Below are positions 1-9,031 of a stretch of DNA of 64,000 nucleotides, piece after piece. Both the position numbers and the translations under genes were made by a program. The notes below the pieces were generated by a model that was not told the origin of the DNA, ran no database searches, and worked only from the letters and a program-made list of their open reading frames with translations. How positions within the stretch are numbered: the first letter of the stretch is position 1; every line of letters begins with the position of its first letter. The stretch is from Phytophthora colocasiae (Eukaryota > Oomycota > Peronosporomycetes > Peronosporales > Peronosporaceae). The stretch covers positions 1,302,001 to 1,366,000 of the forward strand of contig JAGKQI010000088.1 in NCBI GenBank assembly GCA_018806915.1. Direction: 5' to 3'.

Positions 1-144
1 AACGTACTCAAGCACTCACCTCAGCTTCGAGCAGCCCTGGAAGCAATCTGCCGGGCATCGACGGATGATCCGGTGACCTTCACACGCAAGAAGAAGAACA
101 GAACAATCACACCAGTTGAGAGTCTCAAACTTCCAGAGCGTTAG
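1..144 (+). CDS. C-terminal tail of an unidentified ORF, cut by the window edge
   Basis: Frame 1 is open from the first base to a TAG at 142-144, giving 47 residues with a basic KKKNR patch. The start lies outside the window. I do not recognise the family. Because the next 200 bases hold no ORF and a retrotransposon follows, this may be the end of a host gene or of another transposable element. The stretch 145-359, between this stop and the 5' LTR, shows no gene; a short ORF there that runs into the LTR is not convincing. Confidence 0.3.
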   Translation, partial: NVLKHSPQLRAALEAICRASTDDPVTFTRKKKNRTITPVESLKLPER

Positions 145-354
145 CAATACACTTTGATTTACCTAGGGAGAGTCGGGCCAGTACTCCAGCAGTTTGTCGC
201 CCACGCAGCGTCCGTAGATCGCCTGACTTTGAATAGAGATATGACATGATGTTAATTCCGATTTTCGAGCGACAGGTGGATATTACGTTACGATGTGATT
301 GGTTATACTATGGGTTATAAGCGAAAGGGACTTTGGGACGCGGCCGCACCCGTG

Positions 355-359
355 CGACA
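355..359. repeat. Target site duplication, left copy (CGACA)
   Basis: The five bases CGACA immediately before the 5' LTR match exactly the five bases at 9492-9496 immediately after the 3' LTR. A 5-bp duplication is normal for Ty3/gypsy integrases and fixes both element boundaries. Confidence 0.9.
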
Positions 360-819
360 TGTAACGGGGTTACACGTACAAGTGGTTGTACCACTTGTAA
401 CTCTAACAGTTAGGATAACTGTTAGAGGTTGGAAATGGGCCTCAGACCTTGTTGTGCTGTACACACCAATGGATACATGGGCGAACCACATTATTGGATG
501 GTTCGTGTGCATTTGTGCATATTATTGGTAGAAAGTAACGGATTTCTACCAATCACTGAGCAGAGTTTCTGCCAACCACACGTTGGCAGACCCTTTAGAA
601 ATAGATAACAAACAGTTTTAGGAGGTCCATAATTGGCTTATGCCAAATTCAATAACAGTTCTCATTTTACTGCATTTTGCAGTTTAATTTAGTTATATTT
701 GATTTAATTATACTTAATTAAATAAGTATACTTAAATTAAGTCTATTCTAATTGCACGCTTCCTCATACACGTAAGCGCACGTGTACGCCATCTAATAGG
801 TCTAGGTAGACCCATTACA
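360..819 (+). repeat. 5' LTR (460 bp)
   Basis: Starts TGTAA and ends TTACA, the short inverted ends of an LTR. It differs from the 3' copy at about four positions (T/G near 451, two changes near 681-683, A/T near 716). It is itself a chain of perfect inverted repeats: 377-385 with 391-399 (9 bp), 401-412 with 416-427 (12 bp, 3-nt loop), and further pairs around GGTAGAAA and TCTGCCAA. I could not place a TATA box or the R/U5 border with confidence. Confidence 0.93.
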
Positions 820-821
820 CC

Positions 822-836
822 TGGTAGCACTTTGTA
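822..836 (+). other. Candidate primer binding site
   Basis: TGGTAGCAC begins two bases after the end of the 5' LTR. Retrotransposon primer binding sites start with TGG, complementary to the CCA end of a tRNA, within a few bases of the LTR. The first bases resemble a methionine-tRNA type site but I cannot assign the tRNA without the host tRNA set. Confidence 0.5.
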
Positions 837-868
837 GTCCGTCCCACGACCGACTGCTGTTCGTTCGT

Positions 869-1150
869 ATGGAGTCATACGAACGCGGGGTAGAGAACTC
901 CCCAATGGATGAGGGATCTGCTGGGACCCCTCAAATGTCCGTGACGCGCACGGACTGCGCCCACCTGTCTGATCCAGAGTGGGAGGCTCTCCAAAGACTC
1001 TCGCGAGTCATTGGAGAGGCAGCGGTAGCTACGATGCTTCGTACGCTATCGCCGACAGAGCAACATGGTGTTGCTCTGGGGTACATTGTTAAGGGGCAAC
1101 GAGATGTTGCTGCCAAGAATTGGTGCTACGGAAGGAAACCTTCGCAGCTC
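869..1150 (+). pseudogene. gag: gag, N-terminal part, interrupted
   Basis: An ATG at 869, 49 bases after the LTR, opens a reading frame of about 90 codons containing the stretch ALQRLSRVIGEAAVATMLRT followed by a charged helix, in the style of oomycete gypsy Gag N-termini. Homology appears to stop between about 1110 and 1150, where sequence of a hAT transposon on the other strand begins. The remaining Gag continues in a different frame beyond that insertion, at about 2247. The part up to about 1110 has the same dense hairpins as the rest of the element, for example CGTTCGTAT paired with ATACGAACG around the start codon. Confidence 0.6.
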
Positions 1151-2245
1151 CCATGAATCAACACCACAGCCCGTACAAAACACGCCACGCGTATTTTCAA
1201 GGATCTCCCAGGCCTTCACCATGTTGGGAGCATTGTCCGTTGTCACCGATGCGACCTTACCTTTTCCCATTAGAGTTTCAATATCGTCAATCACTTTCCA
1301 ACTTGTTGTGCTATATATTTGCCTGTCTGGGACTGCGATCCAGGCGCAATAGACGTCCAGGATATCGGTGGCATATTCGGAGCAACAAGCACGAAGTTGA
1401 CGGTCTTCTCCCGTCTTGGGTTGGATCAACCATCGGATATAAAGGGAGACGTACGGGTGCTTTTTTCAGCAATGACACAATCTTCTCCTTCTCTCGTTCG
1501 TAGGACTCATCAAGAAGACGCTCGCCTATGAGCTGGCGAGATGGGACCGTAAGGCCACCACGCCCAAGCAGCGCTAAACGTTTGAACGTGGGATAGTCAA
1601 CAATTCGAAATGCACTTCCAGTGCAGTACACGAAATCTGCCACGACCCGGCTGAAATCCTCTTGAGAGGGCAAGGGATTTTCATCCGACTCAGTTGTAGA
1701 CACTGAGTCAACGCTGCTACGGCGAAACTTCCGATTTTCTTTGTCTTGCGAGATTCGAACCCATTGGTCCCTCTCGCTTGATGTCCAGCTCCACGCACTC
1801 TTGTAATATAATGACGGCGAAGCTTGTGTGGTTTCGGGTTCGCATGATCTCTTCAGGGCAGCGCTTGCAACTAGCTTTCTCCAGCTGCGCCTTGTTCTTC
1901 GTTGTGTCACACTGGAAATTACTCCAGACATCACCTTCCACACATAGCGCTGCGCATGGCATAACAACGTTAGCTTTTAGTAGAGGCGCCACTTACTACC
2001 ATGTCGATGACGGACGACCTTGTAACCTCTTGCAGCCGGCAACAGGTGCAACTTGCAGGTTTAAATTTGAGCGTGAACTTGAAGTGAAGAATGCGCGGGA
2101 ACACAAATTAAAGAAAATTAATGTCTAAATTACTGAAAAGAGACACAGGCGGTCCATTTCGTCGACCGAAGGCCATTTAAATTGAGTTTAAACCGATTGG
2201 AATAGTTTGGCAGACGAAATGCATTTCGTCGGCGAAACATCCCTA
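1150..2245 (-). mobile_element. Truncated hAT-type DNA transposon fragment nested in gag
   Basis: On the minus strand, in more than one frame, are pieces of a hAT transposase. A BED zinc-finger-like stretch (W..F then C..C) reads around 1920-1820. A segment with DFVYCTGSAFRIVDYPTFKR and PSRQLIGERLLDESY reads around 1640-1500. A DDE-region piece with VTTDNAPNMVKAWEILENT reads around 1260-1190. At least two frameshifts separate them. The right edge ends in CATCCCTA at about 2238-2245, so on the minus strand the element starts TAGGGATG, like hAT terminal repeats. No matching left terminus or 8-bp target duplication is visible, so the 3' end is missing. The left boundary is uncertain by about 40 bases. 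Confidence 0.65.
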
Positions 2246-2246
2246 T

Positions 2247-2816
2247 TTGGCGGACGTGCGAGGAGTTGGGCCTATGGGCCGACTCTCGGATCCTACGTGC
2301 TTCGGCACGTACGAGGTGTTCAAAGAGGAGCTCAAGCTTGCGTTTGAGCCCCCGAAGAACGAGTTCAGATCGAGAGCGGAGTTTCTCGATCTGCAACAGG
2401 GCAAGGATGATGTTCACACCTTTGCCCAGCGTGCTCGATACTTGGTATCGAACATAGTGGCGAACCCGATCGACGAGGCGACCAAGGTCGTCACGTTCAT
2501 GAAGGGACTAAGAGATGGTCCCGTCAAGACGTATCTCTTCCGAGAGTATCCGAATACTCTCGAGGAGGCGATCAGCCTTGCAATGCAAGAGGAGTTTAGC
2601 CGGCGTCAAGCTAAACTCCATGCGAACGCGCCGAAGCCGGCGCGTCCTGTTGTGAAGACGGGAGGTCCGGAACCTATGGACCTCTCGAGTGCTACGACTG
2701 CTGGTCAACAGCAGCGTAGGAACAGCAAGGTTCGATGTTACAAGTGTAGTAACATCGGTCACTATGCACGCGAGTGCACAGCGGGCGGGCGTTCAAAAAA
2801 CGCCAAGGACCAGTAG
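2247..2816 (+). pseudogene. gag: gag, C-terminal part with zinc knuckle
   Basis: This frame carries a Retrotrans_gag-type segment (TYEVFKEELKLAFEPP, then DLQQGKDDVHTFAQRARYL) and a CX2CX4HX4C zinc knuckle near codons 162-175 (CYKCSNIGHYAREC), the RNA-binding module of Gag. The first codon is not an ATG: this is the continuation of Gag after the hAT insertion, so no functional start belongs to it. It ends at TAG 2814-2816, inside the stem of the frameshift signal described separately. In the parental element this would encode the capsid/nucleocapsid protein. Confidence 0.8.
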
Positions 2817-3430
2817 GCGCGGGGCGTCCTACTGGTGATGCAGTCTCGCGTGTCGAGCTTGGACACGCGACAATGAGGACTGCTGCCCCCAGCGAGAAGG
2901 TTTCTCGCTGTAAGCTGCAAGATGACAAGCCAAACCTTGTCATCCTGAACGTGATGTCGAAGAGAGTTCACTCTCTTCGTGCCCTAGTGGACTCGGGCGC
3001 GTCGAACAACTTTGTTCGACAGGGAAGTCTTCGAAGGCTTGACTCCGAAGAGGCCGACACGCCTCGCGGCGTGTTGGAGGTGCGGTTGGCAACAGGTGCC
3101 ACCGTGAGGACTGAGTAGCGCGTAGTCCGTGTGCGCTTCTCTTACAAACGAAGGACGTTTGTAGAAGATCTTATCGTCTTGGATCTAGACGATATGTTCG
3201 ACTTGGTATTAGGCATGCCGTGGCTTGCACGGCATGACCCGGTGATCAACTGGGAGAAGCGTACGCTCGTACGCTTCAACAACACATGCGCGACAGAGAG
3301 CGATGGCCCTGTCAGTGCTACACATGCACCGGCCGGTGCATGTGAATCCCCAGTTGAGGCAGCAGCGGCCGCCGCTGCCTTCGATTGCCGCCGGCGATGG
3401 TCAGGTGAATGTGAATCACCTGACGCATAA
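2774..3430 (+). pseudogene. pro: Retroviral-type aspartic protease domain, interrupted by a TAG
   Basis: In the -1 frame relative to gag. The active-site motif LVDSGASNNF (Asp-Ser-Gly) reads around 2985-3015, and MPWLARHDPVINW, typical of gypsy proteases, reads around 3215-3253. An in-frame TAG lies at about 3115-3117, between the two halves; the frame continues without shift on the other side. The frame closes at 3430, while RT is read in a different frame that opens at 3303, so there is also a frame change between protease and RT. The protease would mature the Gag-Pol polyprotein. Confidence 0.75.
2795..2836 (+). promoter_or_regulatory. -1 programmed ribosomal frameshift signal at the gag/protease junction
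   Basis: The heptamer A AAA AAC (2795-2801) sits exactly in the X XXY YYZ register of the gag frame: 2796-2798 and 2799-2801 are zero-frame codons. A 7-nt spacer follows, then a perfect 9-bp stem, 2809-2817 with 2828-2836 (ACCAGTAGG with CCTACTGGT), and a 10-nt loop. The gag stop lies in the 5' arm. A -1 slip enters the frame of the protease ORF, which is open across this point. Slippery site, spacing and stem all match known retroviral signals; function is inferred. Confidence 0.75.
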
Positions 3431-5291
3431 ACATCTGAATGATGTTTGTCACATGAGTGATGGTCAGGTGAATGCGATTCACCTGAGAGAAGGTAACATA
3501 CCGGTATTACCGGTATCCTTGGAGGTAGTTCAAGCCTCCAAGGGTCGCGCCGACGACGTCGCGTCAACTCTGGGAGTTGACGAAGCAAATAATATTCGGG
3601 GAACCGAAAGGCGTGCGTCAGCTCTGGGAGCTGACGCCACTGGCGCGTCGCTGCTAGTTCTGGGAACTAGCGATCGCGCATCAGCTCCGGGAGCTGATGA
3701 TGCGTGTACAAGCGAACGTTCGCTGCTAGTTCCGGGAACTAGCGATCGTGCGTCAGCTCTGGGAGCTGACGATATGTGTACAAGCGAACACTCGCTAGCG
3801 CAGGAGGCTAGCAAGAGCACTTCAACTCCGGGAGTCGACGATGCGGTTGCTTCATCCGCTCCGGGAGCGGATGGAGGCGCAGGGGTTCAGGGAACCGACT
3901 GCGCGGCAGGAGGTGCTGGCGGTTGCAAACGCCCAGCACCCGAACAACCTGCGTGCTCACGTGCAGCAGCGCTGCACGCGATGAGCGGCACTCAAGCAGG
4001 GCTTGATAGTGCGAGTCAGCGGAAGGAATCCGCTGGCGATTGCGATAACGTCCCGTCCAAGGTGCGATGCCTTGGACGTGGAGCACCTGGAGCCGGGCTC
4101 CACGGTAGACCTTCGCGGCGCAAGCTCAGGGAGCTGCGCGAGTCTCAGTCCGGGACTGAGACGGGTGTATCTGCAGTGCAGACACCGAGTGTCGAGACGT
4201 TGAACGTCTTGACACGTACTGGTACTGGGTTACAGTACCAGAGGATGCGGTTGGAGAATCCGCCGACGAGTGCGTCGGCGTTGACCGCACTTCCAACGAT
4301 GAGTTGGAAGCGCTTCGCGCGAGACTTGTACGGTGGACGCATCGAACAAATTTGCATTCTCTCGGATATCGAGAGAGTGGGGCGCGAGGCCGAAGAGCTG
4401 AAGCAGCTCGTCGTCGATGGGATCACTGAGGGTGATGACTCCCTCAGTGCGAAGACTAAGAAGCAGCGCTTCGAAGAGCAGAGTTGGGACTCGTTGAGAT
4501 CGAGTCCCTACTACGAAGTTCTGCGGGAGTACAAGGATGTACTCCCGGACGAGATTCCTTCGGAGCTTCCGAAGAATAAGGGCGTACAGCACGAGATTGA
4601 TCTCGTGCCGGGCACGAAGTACTGTGTTACACGGCAGTGGCCACTGCCGCGTGAACAAGTTCAAGCGATCGACGACTTCTTTGAAAGTCGTCGCCTTGCA
4701 GGTCAAGTGCGGGAATCAAAGTCCCCGCACAGTGCCCCAACGTTCTGTGTTAAGAAACCACAGGGCGGCTGGCGCATCGTTCATGCGTATAACAAGCTGA
4801 ACGATGCGACAATACCGGCGCAGACGCCGATACCGCGAAAAGATGTTATCATCGATTCGATGGCCTTGAGCACTATCTTCAGTGCTCTAGATCTGCGTGA
4901 TGGATTCTACCAAATCCTCATGCGTGAGAGGGACATCCCTCTCACAGCGGTAAGCACTCCAAGCGGTATGCTTTGGGAGTGGCTCGTCATGCCACAGGGG
5001 CTTAAGAACGCCCCTGCGACGTTCAATAGATGCGTGACACATCTATTGCGCTCGGTGCGCGACGTCGCACCGAGCTACTTCGACGACGTGTTCGTCCACA
5101 GCCGGGCTGTGAACGGGAAGACGGACATTGAGATGCACAAGGTGCATCTCCGGAAGCTGCTAGAGCTTATGAGGAAACATAAGCTCTATGCGAACCTGAA
5201 GAAGTGTATCTTTAGGGCGAGCGAGATACCCGTGCTGGGGTGTCTAGTGGGTATGACGGCGTGCGCCCTGACCCAGAGAAGGTCAGAGTGA
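3303..5291 (+). pseudogene. pol: Reverse transcriptase domain with a long hairpin-encoded linker
   Basis: The first about 300 residues are a low-complexity linker with repeated units such as RASALGAD and LVLGTS, each encoded by one hairpin. RT begins near 4560: HEIDLVPGTKYCVTRQWPL, then GGWRIVHAYNKLND, LDLRDGFYQI, VMPQGLKNAPATFNRC and the catalytic YFDDV at about 5079-5093 (the usual YxDD). The frame is lost near 5260 and ends at 5291; the RNase H part continues in another frame and has a TAG at 5321-5323. The domain itself looks nearly full length, but as it stands the RT-RNase H polyprotein cannot be made from this copy. Confidence 0.85.
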
Positions 5292-5323
5292 TCAATGAAT
5301 GGCCCACACCATCCAATGTGTAG

Positions 5324-6430
5324 AAACTGAGGCAGTTCCTTGGGCTTGCCACGTACTTGTGCAAGTACGTGGAGAACTATGCGGGCAAGATTCGCCCGTT
5401 GTCACAGCTTCTTAAGAAAGAAGCTGAGTGGATTTGGACGACCGAGTGCGAGGAGGCATTCGGTGCAGTCAAGCAGGGCTTGACTGAAGCGCCGATCTTG
5501 GCCGTGGCGGACCAAGATCGTCCATTCCACGTAGTGTGCGATGCATCCGACTTTGCAATCGGATGTGCATTGATGCAAAACGATCACGAAGGGCGTGATC
5601 GTGTAGTCTACTATCAATCGCGTCAGCTGAAGCCAGCTGAGCGTAACTATCCCGTACATGACAAGGAGCTCCTTGCCATGAAGTATGCACTCGCAAAGTT
5701 CCGAGTGTATCTACTTGGGAGTAGACCGTTCGTGGTCTATACAGACCACGCATCATTGCGTACGGCGATTAAGTCGCCGCACATCTCGCAACGTATGGCG
5801 AGATGGTTGTCCTTCTTCGCGGAGTACAACTTCCGGGTGGAGTACAAACCCGGAAGACTCAATGTAGTGGCCGACGCGTTATCGCGTCGACCTGACTATG
5901 CGGAGACGGTCGACGCCAACGCTGTTGGCGTCGTGAGGACAAGTGTGCCGTCGTCAACGTTGATTGACGACGTGAAGAACGCGTATGCAAGGGATGCAGA
6001 CGCGAAGGGGCTGCTGGAGTTCCTCGCAGCACCTTCTGACGTGTCACGTCGGAAGCTAACCCCTCATCTTCGAGCTCGTGTACACCGTTATCGTGTACAC
6101 GAAGACCTACTGTTGTACAGTGCAGTAGACGACAACGCAGATCGCATTGCCGTTCCGAATGATCATTACCTCCGAATGAGGATCATGTTCGAGTATCACG
6201 ATGCCCCCACAGCAGGGCATCCGGGTCGTGAGAAGACATGCACTCTTCTCACGCGTGACTTCTACTGGTACCACCAGTACAAGTGGGTGCGCAAGTACGT
6301 ACGTGCTTGCGAGGTTTGTCAACGCGTGAAGCCTTCGCAGTTCTCGCAGGCTCCTCTTCAATCACTACCGACTCCGTCGGAGTGTTGGCAGTCCATGTCC
6401 ATGGACTTTGTCTTTGGTCTTCCGCGCTGA
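5324..6430 (+). pseudogene. pol: RNase H and integrase N-terminal zinc-binding region
   Basis: Follows the TAG at 5321. The RT connection (RQFLGLATYLCKYVENYAGKI) leads to a Ty3-type RNase H with HVVCDASDFAIGCAL (catalytic Asp), NYPVHDKELLAM (catalytic Glu) and YTDHASL (catalytic Asp), then NVVADALSRRP. The integrase HHCC zinc finger follows (H..H at AGHPGREKT, C..C at CEVCQRV), then the start of the core, MSMDFVFGLPR, which carries the first catalytic Asp. A frame change near 6427 then ends the ORF at TGA. It lies in the same frame as the next segments after the lesions. Confidence 0.82.
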
Positions 6431-7444
6431 CAGCAAGCGAGGGACGGGCATCGTTGTCTTTGTGGACTGATTCAGCAAGATGGTTCATCTTGCTGCCGTC
6501 CCGGCTACTGTTACAGCCGCGCAGACTGTGACATGGTGTTCAAACACCATGGCATGCCGCTCGACATTGTGTCGGACCGTGATCCACGCTTCACAGCGCG
6601 GTTCTGGCAAGAAGTGTTTACACTTCTTGGTTCACAATTGTCAATGTCGACTGCGGATCATCCGCAGACGGACGGACAGACCGAACGTGTCAACCGCGTA
6701 CTGGGTGACACGCTGAAGAGCTACGCTCACTCGTTCCCGCATTGGAGCGAGTGCTTGCCGATGGCAGAGTTTGCCATCAACAACTCGGTGCATGCCTCGA
6801 CAGGGCATACACCGTTCGGCGGGGTAGCTTCCTCCTTAAGTGGGGGAGGATCTACGGTTGCGTCCGAACAACCGCAGAATGCAACTGATAGCAGCACACT
6901 ATCAGCTGCGGTGACGCGTGCGACGTCTCGTTCGAGCAGGAACGAGAGCGCGATGTCTGTGCCGGGCACAGACATGAGAGATGATAGCGAGCAGGCAGGG
7001 CCTGCTGCTGACAAAGGCGACAAGCTGAAAGGATTCAGCTCGGGTGCGCTAGACTTTGTCCAGCGAAGACAAGCCGTCATACGGTTTGTCCAAGATGCTA
7101 TCGCAGCTTCTGTCGATCGACAGAAGCTGAACGCTGATACTGTTGGTAGAGGCAACACAAATGAATTCGAAAAGGGTTAATTAGTTTTGTTAGCTACACA
7201 AAACCTACCTAGACATGCAGTGTCTGACTTTGGAGCAAGCAAGCTTGCTCCAAGATTCATTGGGCCGTTCAAAGTACTTGAACGGCACGGCAACGCGTAC
7301 CGGCTGGACATACCGTCCAGCATGAGGCTCCACCCGACCTTCTACGTCGGGCGGTTGAAGCCGTACGTGAAGCACGGACTACCTAGGGTTGGTAGTCCGA
7401 CTGAGGAGTGCGAGAGGCCTGGAAGGCCTTCTCGAGACCGTTGA
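6431..7444 (+). pseudogene. pol: Integrase catalytic core and C-terminal domain, broken
   Basis: Core residues appear in pieces: FSKMVHLAAVPATVTAAQT after a TGA near 6469, then the second catalytic Asp in MPLDIVSDRDPRF and the Glu-bearing helix DHPQTDGQTERVNRV. Sequence expected between these pieces is missing near 6525, so a small deletion is likely. After a low-complexity stretch, a TAA at about 7178 interrupts the C-terminal domain, which continues as PRFIGPFKVLERHGNAYRL and HPTFYVGRLKPYV. No chromodomain is seen. The last 60 bases overlap the 3' end of the antisense ORF tail to tail. Integration of this copy must have used integrase made before these lesions or by another element. Confidence 0.78.
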
Positions 7445-8930
7445 CACGGTCGATCAACCGGCTCACTCTCGCCCCAAGACCGGACGAGAGGTTCGAGGCA
7501 GTCTGAGCTGCCTCGCAGACCTCAGCACGGAGGACACGAACCTCCTGCTTCAGAGCCGCTATCTCAGCGCTCTGTGTCTGCTCCAGCGCAGCAACTCGAT
7601 CGTGCAGGGCACGATCGTCATGGTCATAGCGTTGACCATGCGGAGGGAGTGTTCCCACCCCCTCCGCCGCCGTTGCGCGACGCGCGTGGACCGATCCGCT
7701 GGATTGTTGAGCGGACCGTGGCTCATAGGAGAACGAACTCTCAAGGGGTTCGTTATCGTATTCGTTGGAGAGGATTTCCTCCCCATTGAGATACATGGGA
7801 GCCGCGGAACGTCCTGATGGAGGACGTTCCGGAAATGGTGAGGGCGTACGAAGCCCACCATAACTTGCAGGATTAAGCCCTGCACGAGGAGTGCTGCGGT
7901 CAACCACAGCCCTCGGAGCTTCGCGTGGCACAATACGACCACGGAGCTCCTTGATGTGATCGGGTACACGGACGACCGTGTACCCCAGGAGATCACTTTC
8001 GGTGAGACGTGTTGCCAAGGGTTGGCAACACGGCCAGGGTGTGCCAAAGGGAACGGCACATGGGATCCCCGCTTCCATGGACTGATCATGGAGGCGTTCA
8101 CACTTACCACGCGTAGTGTAAGTGTAGTAGCGATCGCGAGCCGCAGCAACGCGCTCGCGATATGCCTTCGGGCCCTTGTTGAAGTTTTCAACAAAGGCGT
8201 TCCACGACTGACAAAGTGCCTGCCACTCTGGCACCTTGCTCTTGCGCGAAGTCTTCTTCGCTGCATAATATCGGAGCTCATGGAAGAGCCCGATATAATA
8301 GTCGCGTCTTTGAGTCTCGGACTCAAAGACAACCTTAGCGGCGACTTCGTCGTCGTTGATACTGTTGCATGAGTACAACAGTATCGGGTTCGGTGGTGAA
8401 CTAGCACCGAACCGGTCATGGATCTCTGCCTCAGTAGGCATCCATGGTGTGCGCACTGGCGGATCAGTGCGCGGGGCAGTGAGCGCCCTCGACATGGGGG
8501 ACGCTTCATCATCACTGCGCGGACGCTTCGAGCTTGAAGCGTCCGAGGCCTCATCACGAGGTCGTCGAGATCCCACGGGTGGGTCTGACGTGTCTTCAGA
8601 CGAAGACACGGGAGCGGGAGCCTTGACATCAACCTCCCCCTCCTCGACAACCTCCTCGTAGTCGAGGATGTCTTCGTAGTCCTCTCCAAAGAGTTCTTTG
8701 AGAGGGACAGCAGGATTCTTAATCTCTGCTAGAGAAGAAGACTTCTTCTTCTTCTCATGCTTCTCCTTATGGAGAGCATGGTACTTGGTGACAGAGATCT
8801 TCTCTGTCGGACCGCTGGAAGCAGCAGTGCTAGTGGGCACTGCTGAGGTCGTTGTTCCTGCTGCAGAGGCAGCAGGTGAGGCTTGCGCGTCCGCAGAAGC
8901 GGACGGAGACGTGGGCGTTGGCGAGTCCAT
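7383..8930 (-). CDS. Antisense accessory ORF of the retrotransposon (515 aa, unknown)
   Basis: An uninterrupted antisense ORF with an ATG start fills the space between integrase and the 3' LTR. The product begins with a Ser/Thr/Ala/Pro-rich segment, then a lysine-rich patch (HKEKHEKKKKSS, nuclear-localisation-like), acidic stretches, and a central region with a Trp/Tyr-rich segment (WQALCQSWNAFVENFNKG). It ends in a predicted coiled coil (about residues 430-500: VAALEQ, IAALKQEVRVLRAEV, VSRLIDRVNGLEKAF). I recognise no family. It is intact although every sense ORF is broken, and it has the same dense inverted repeats as the sense genes (for example 7597-7605 with 7609-7617). Antisense ORFs in this position are known from some plant gypsy elements; relation is not established. 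Confidence 0.6.
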   Translation of the reverse strand: MDSPTPTSPSASADAQASPAASAAGTTTSAVPTSTAASSGPTEKISVTKYHALHKEKHEKKKKSSSLAEIKNPAVPLKELFGEDYEDILDYEEVVEEGEVDVKAPAPVSSSEDTSDPPVGSRRPRDEASDASSSKRPRSDDEASPMSRALTAPRTDPPVRTPWMPTEAEIHDRFGASSPPNPILLYSCNSINDDEVAAKVVFESETQRRDYYIGLFHELRYYAAKKTSRKSKVPEWQALCQSWNAFVENFNKGPKAYRERVAAARDRYYTYTTRGKCERLHDQSMEAGIPCAVPFGTPWPCCQPLATRLTESDLLGYTVVRVPDHIKELRGRIVPREAPRAVVDRSTPRAGLNPASYGGLRTPSPFPERPPSGRSAAPMYLNGEEILSNEYDNEPLESSFSYEPRSAQQSSGSVHARRATAAEGVGTLPPHGQRYDHDDRALHDRVAALEQTQSAEIAALKQEVRVLRAEVCEAAQTASNLSSGLGARVSRLIDRVNGLEKAFQASRTPQSDYQP

Positions 8931-9018
8931 TGCGAAATGAACTCAGATTTCTCTCGGGAACTTGACGGTCTTGTCAAGTTCTGTTGATTGACGTATCGAG
9001 ACCGATACGTCGAATCTT

Positions 9019-9031
9019 AACGGGGGGATGG
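9019..9031 (+). other. Polypurine tract
   Basis: A purine-rich run, AACGGGGGGATGG, ends exactly at the first base of the 3' LTR. This is the expected plus-strand primer site for LTR retrotransposon reverse transcription. Confidence 0.75.

Noticed and set aside
1..359. Possible upstream end of the same retrotransposon
   Set aside because: The target duplication and the TG..CA LTR ends fix the boundary at 360, and the left flank lacks the dense hairpins.
2795..2801. A AAA AAC as a chance A-rich run
   Set aside because: Rejected as the null explanation: register, spacer, stem and an open -1 frame all agree, so it is reported as a frameshift signal.
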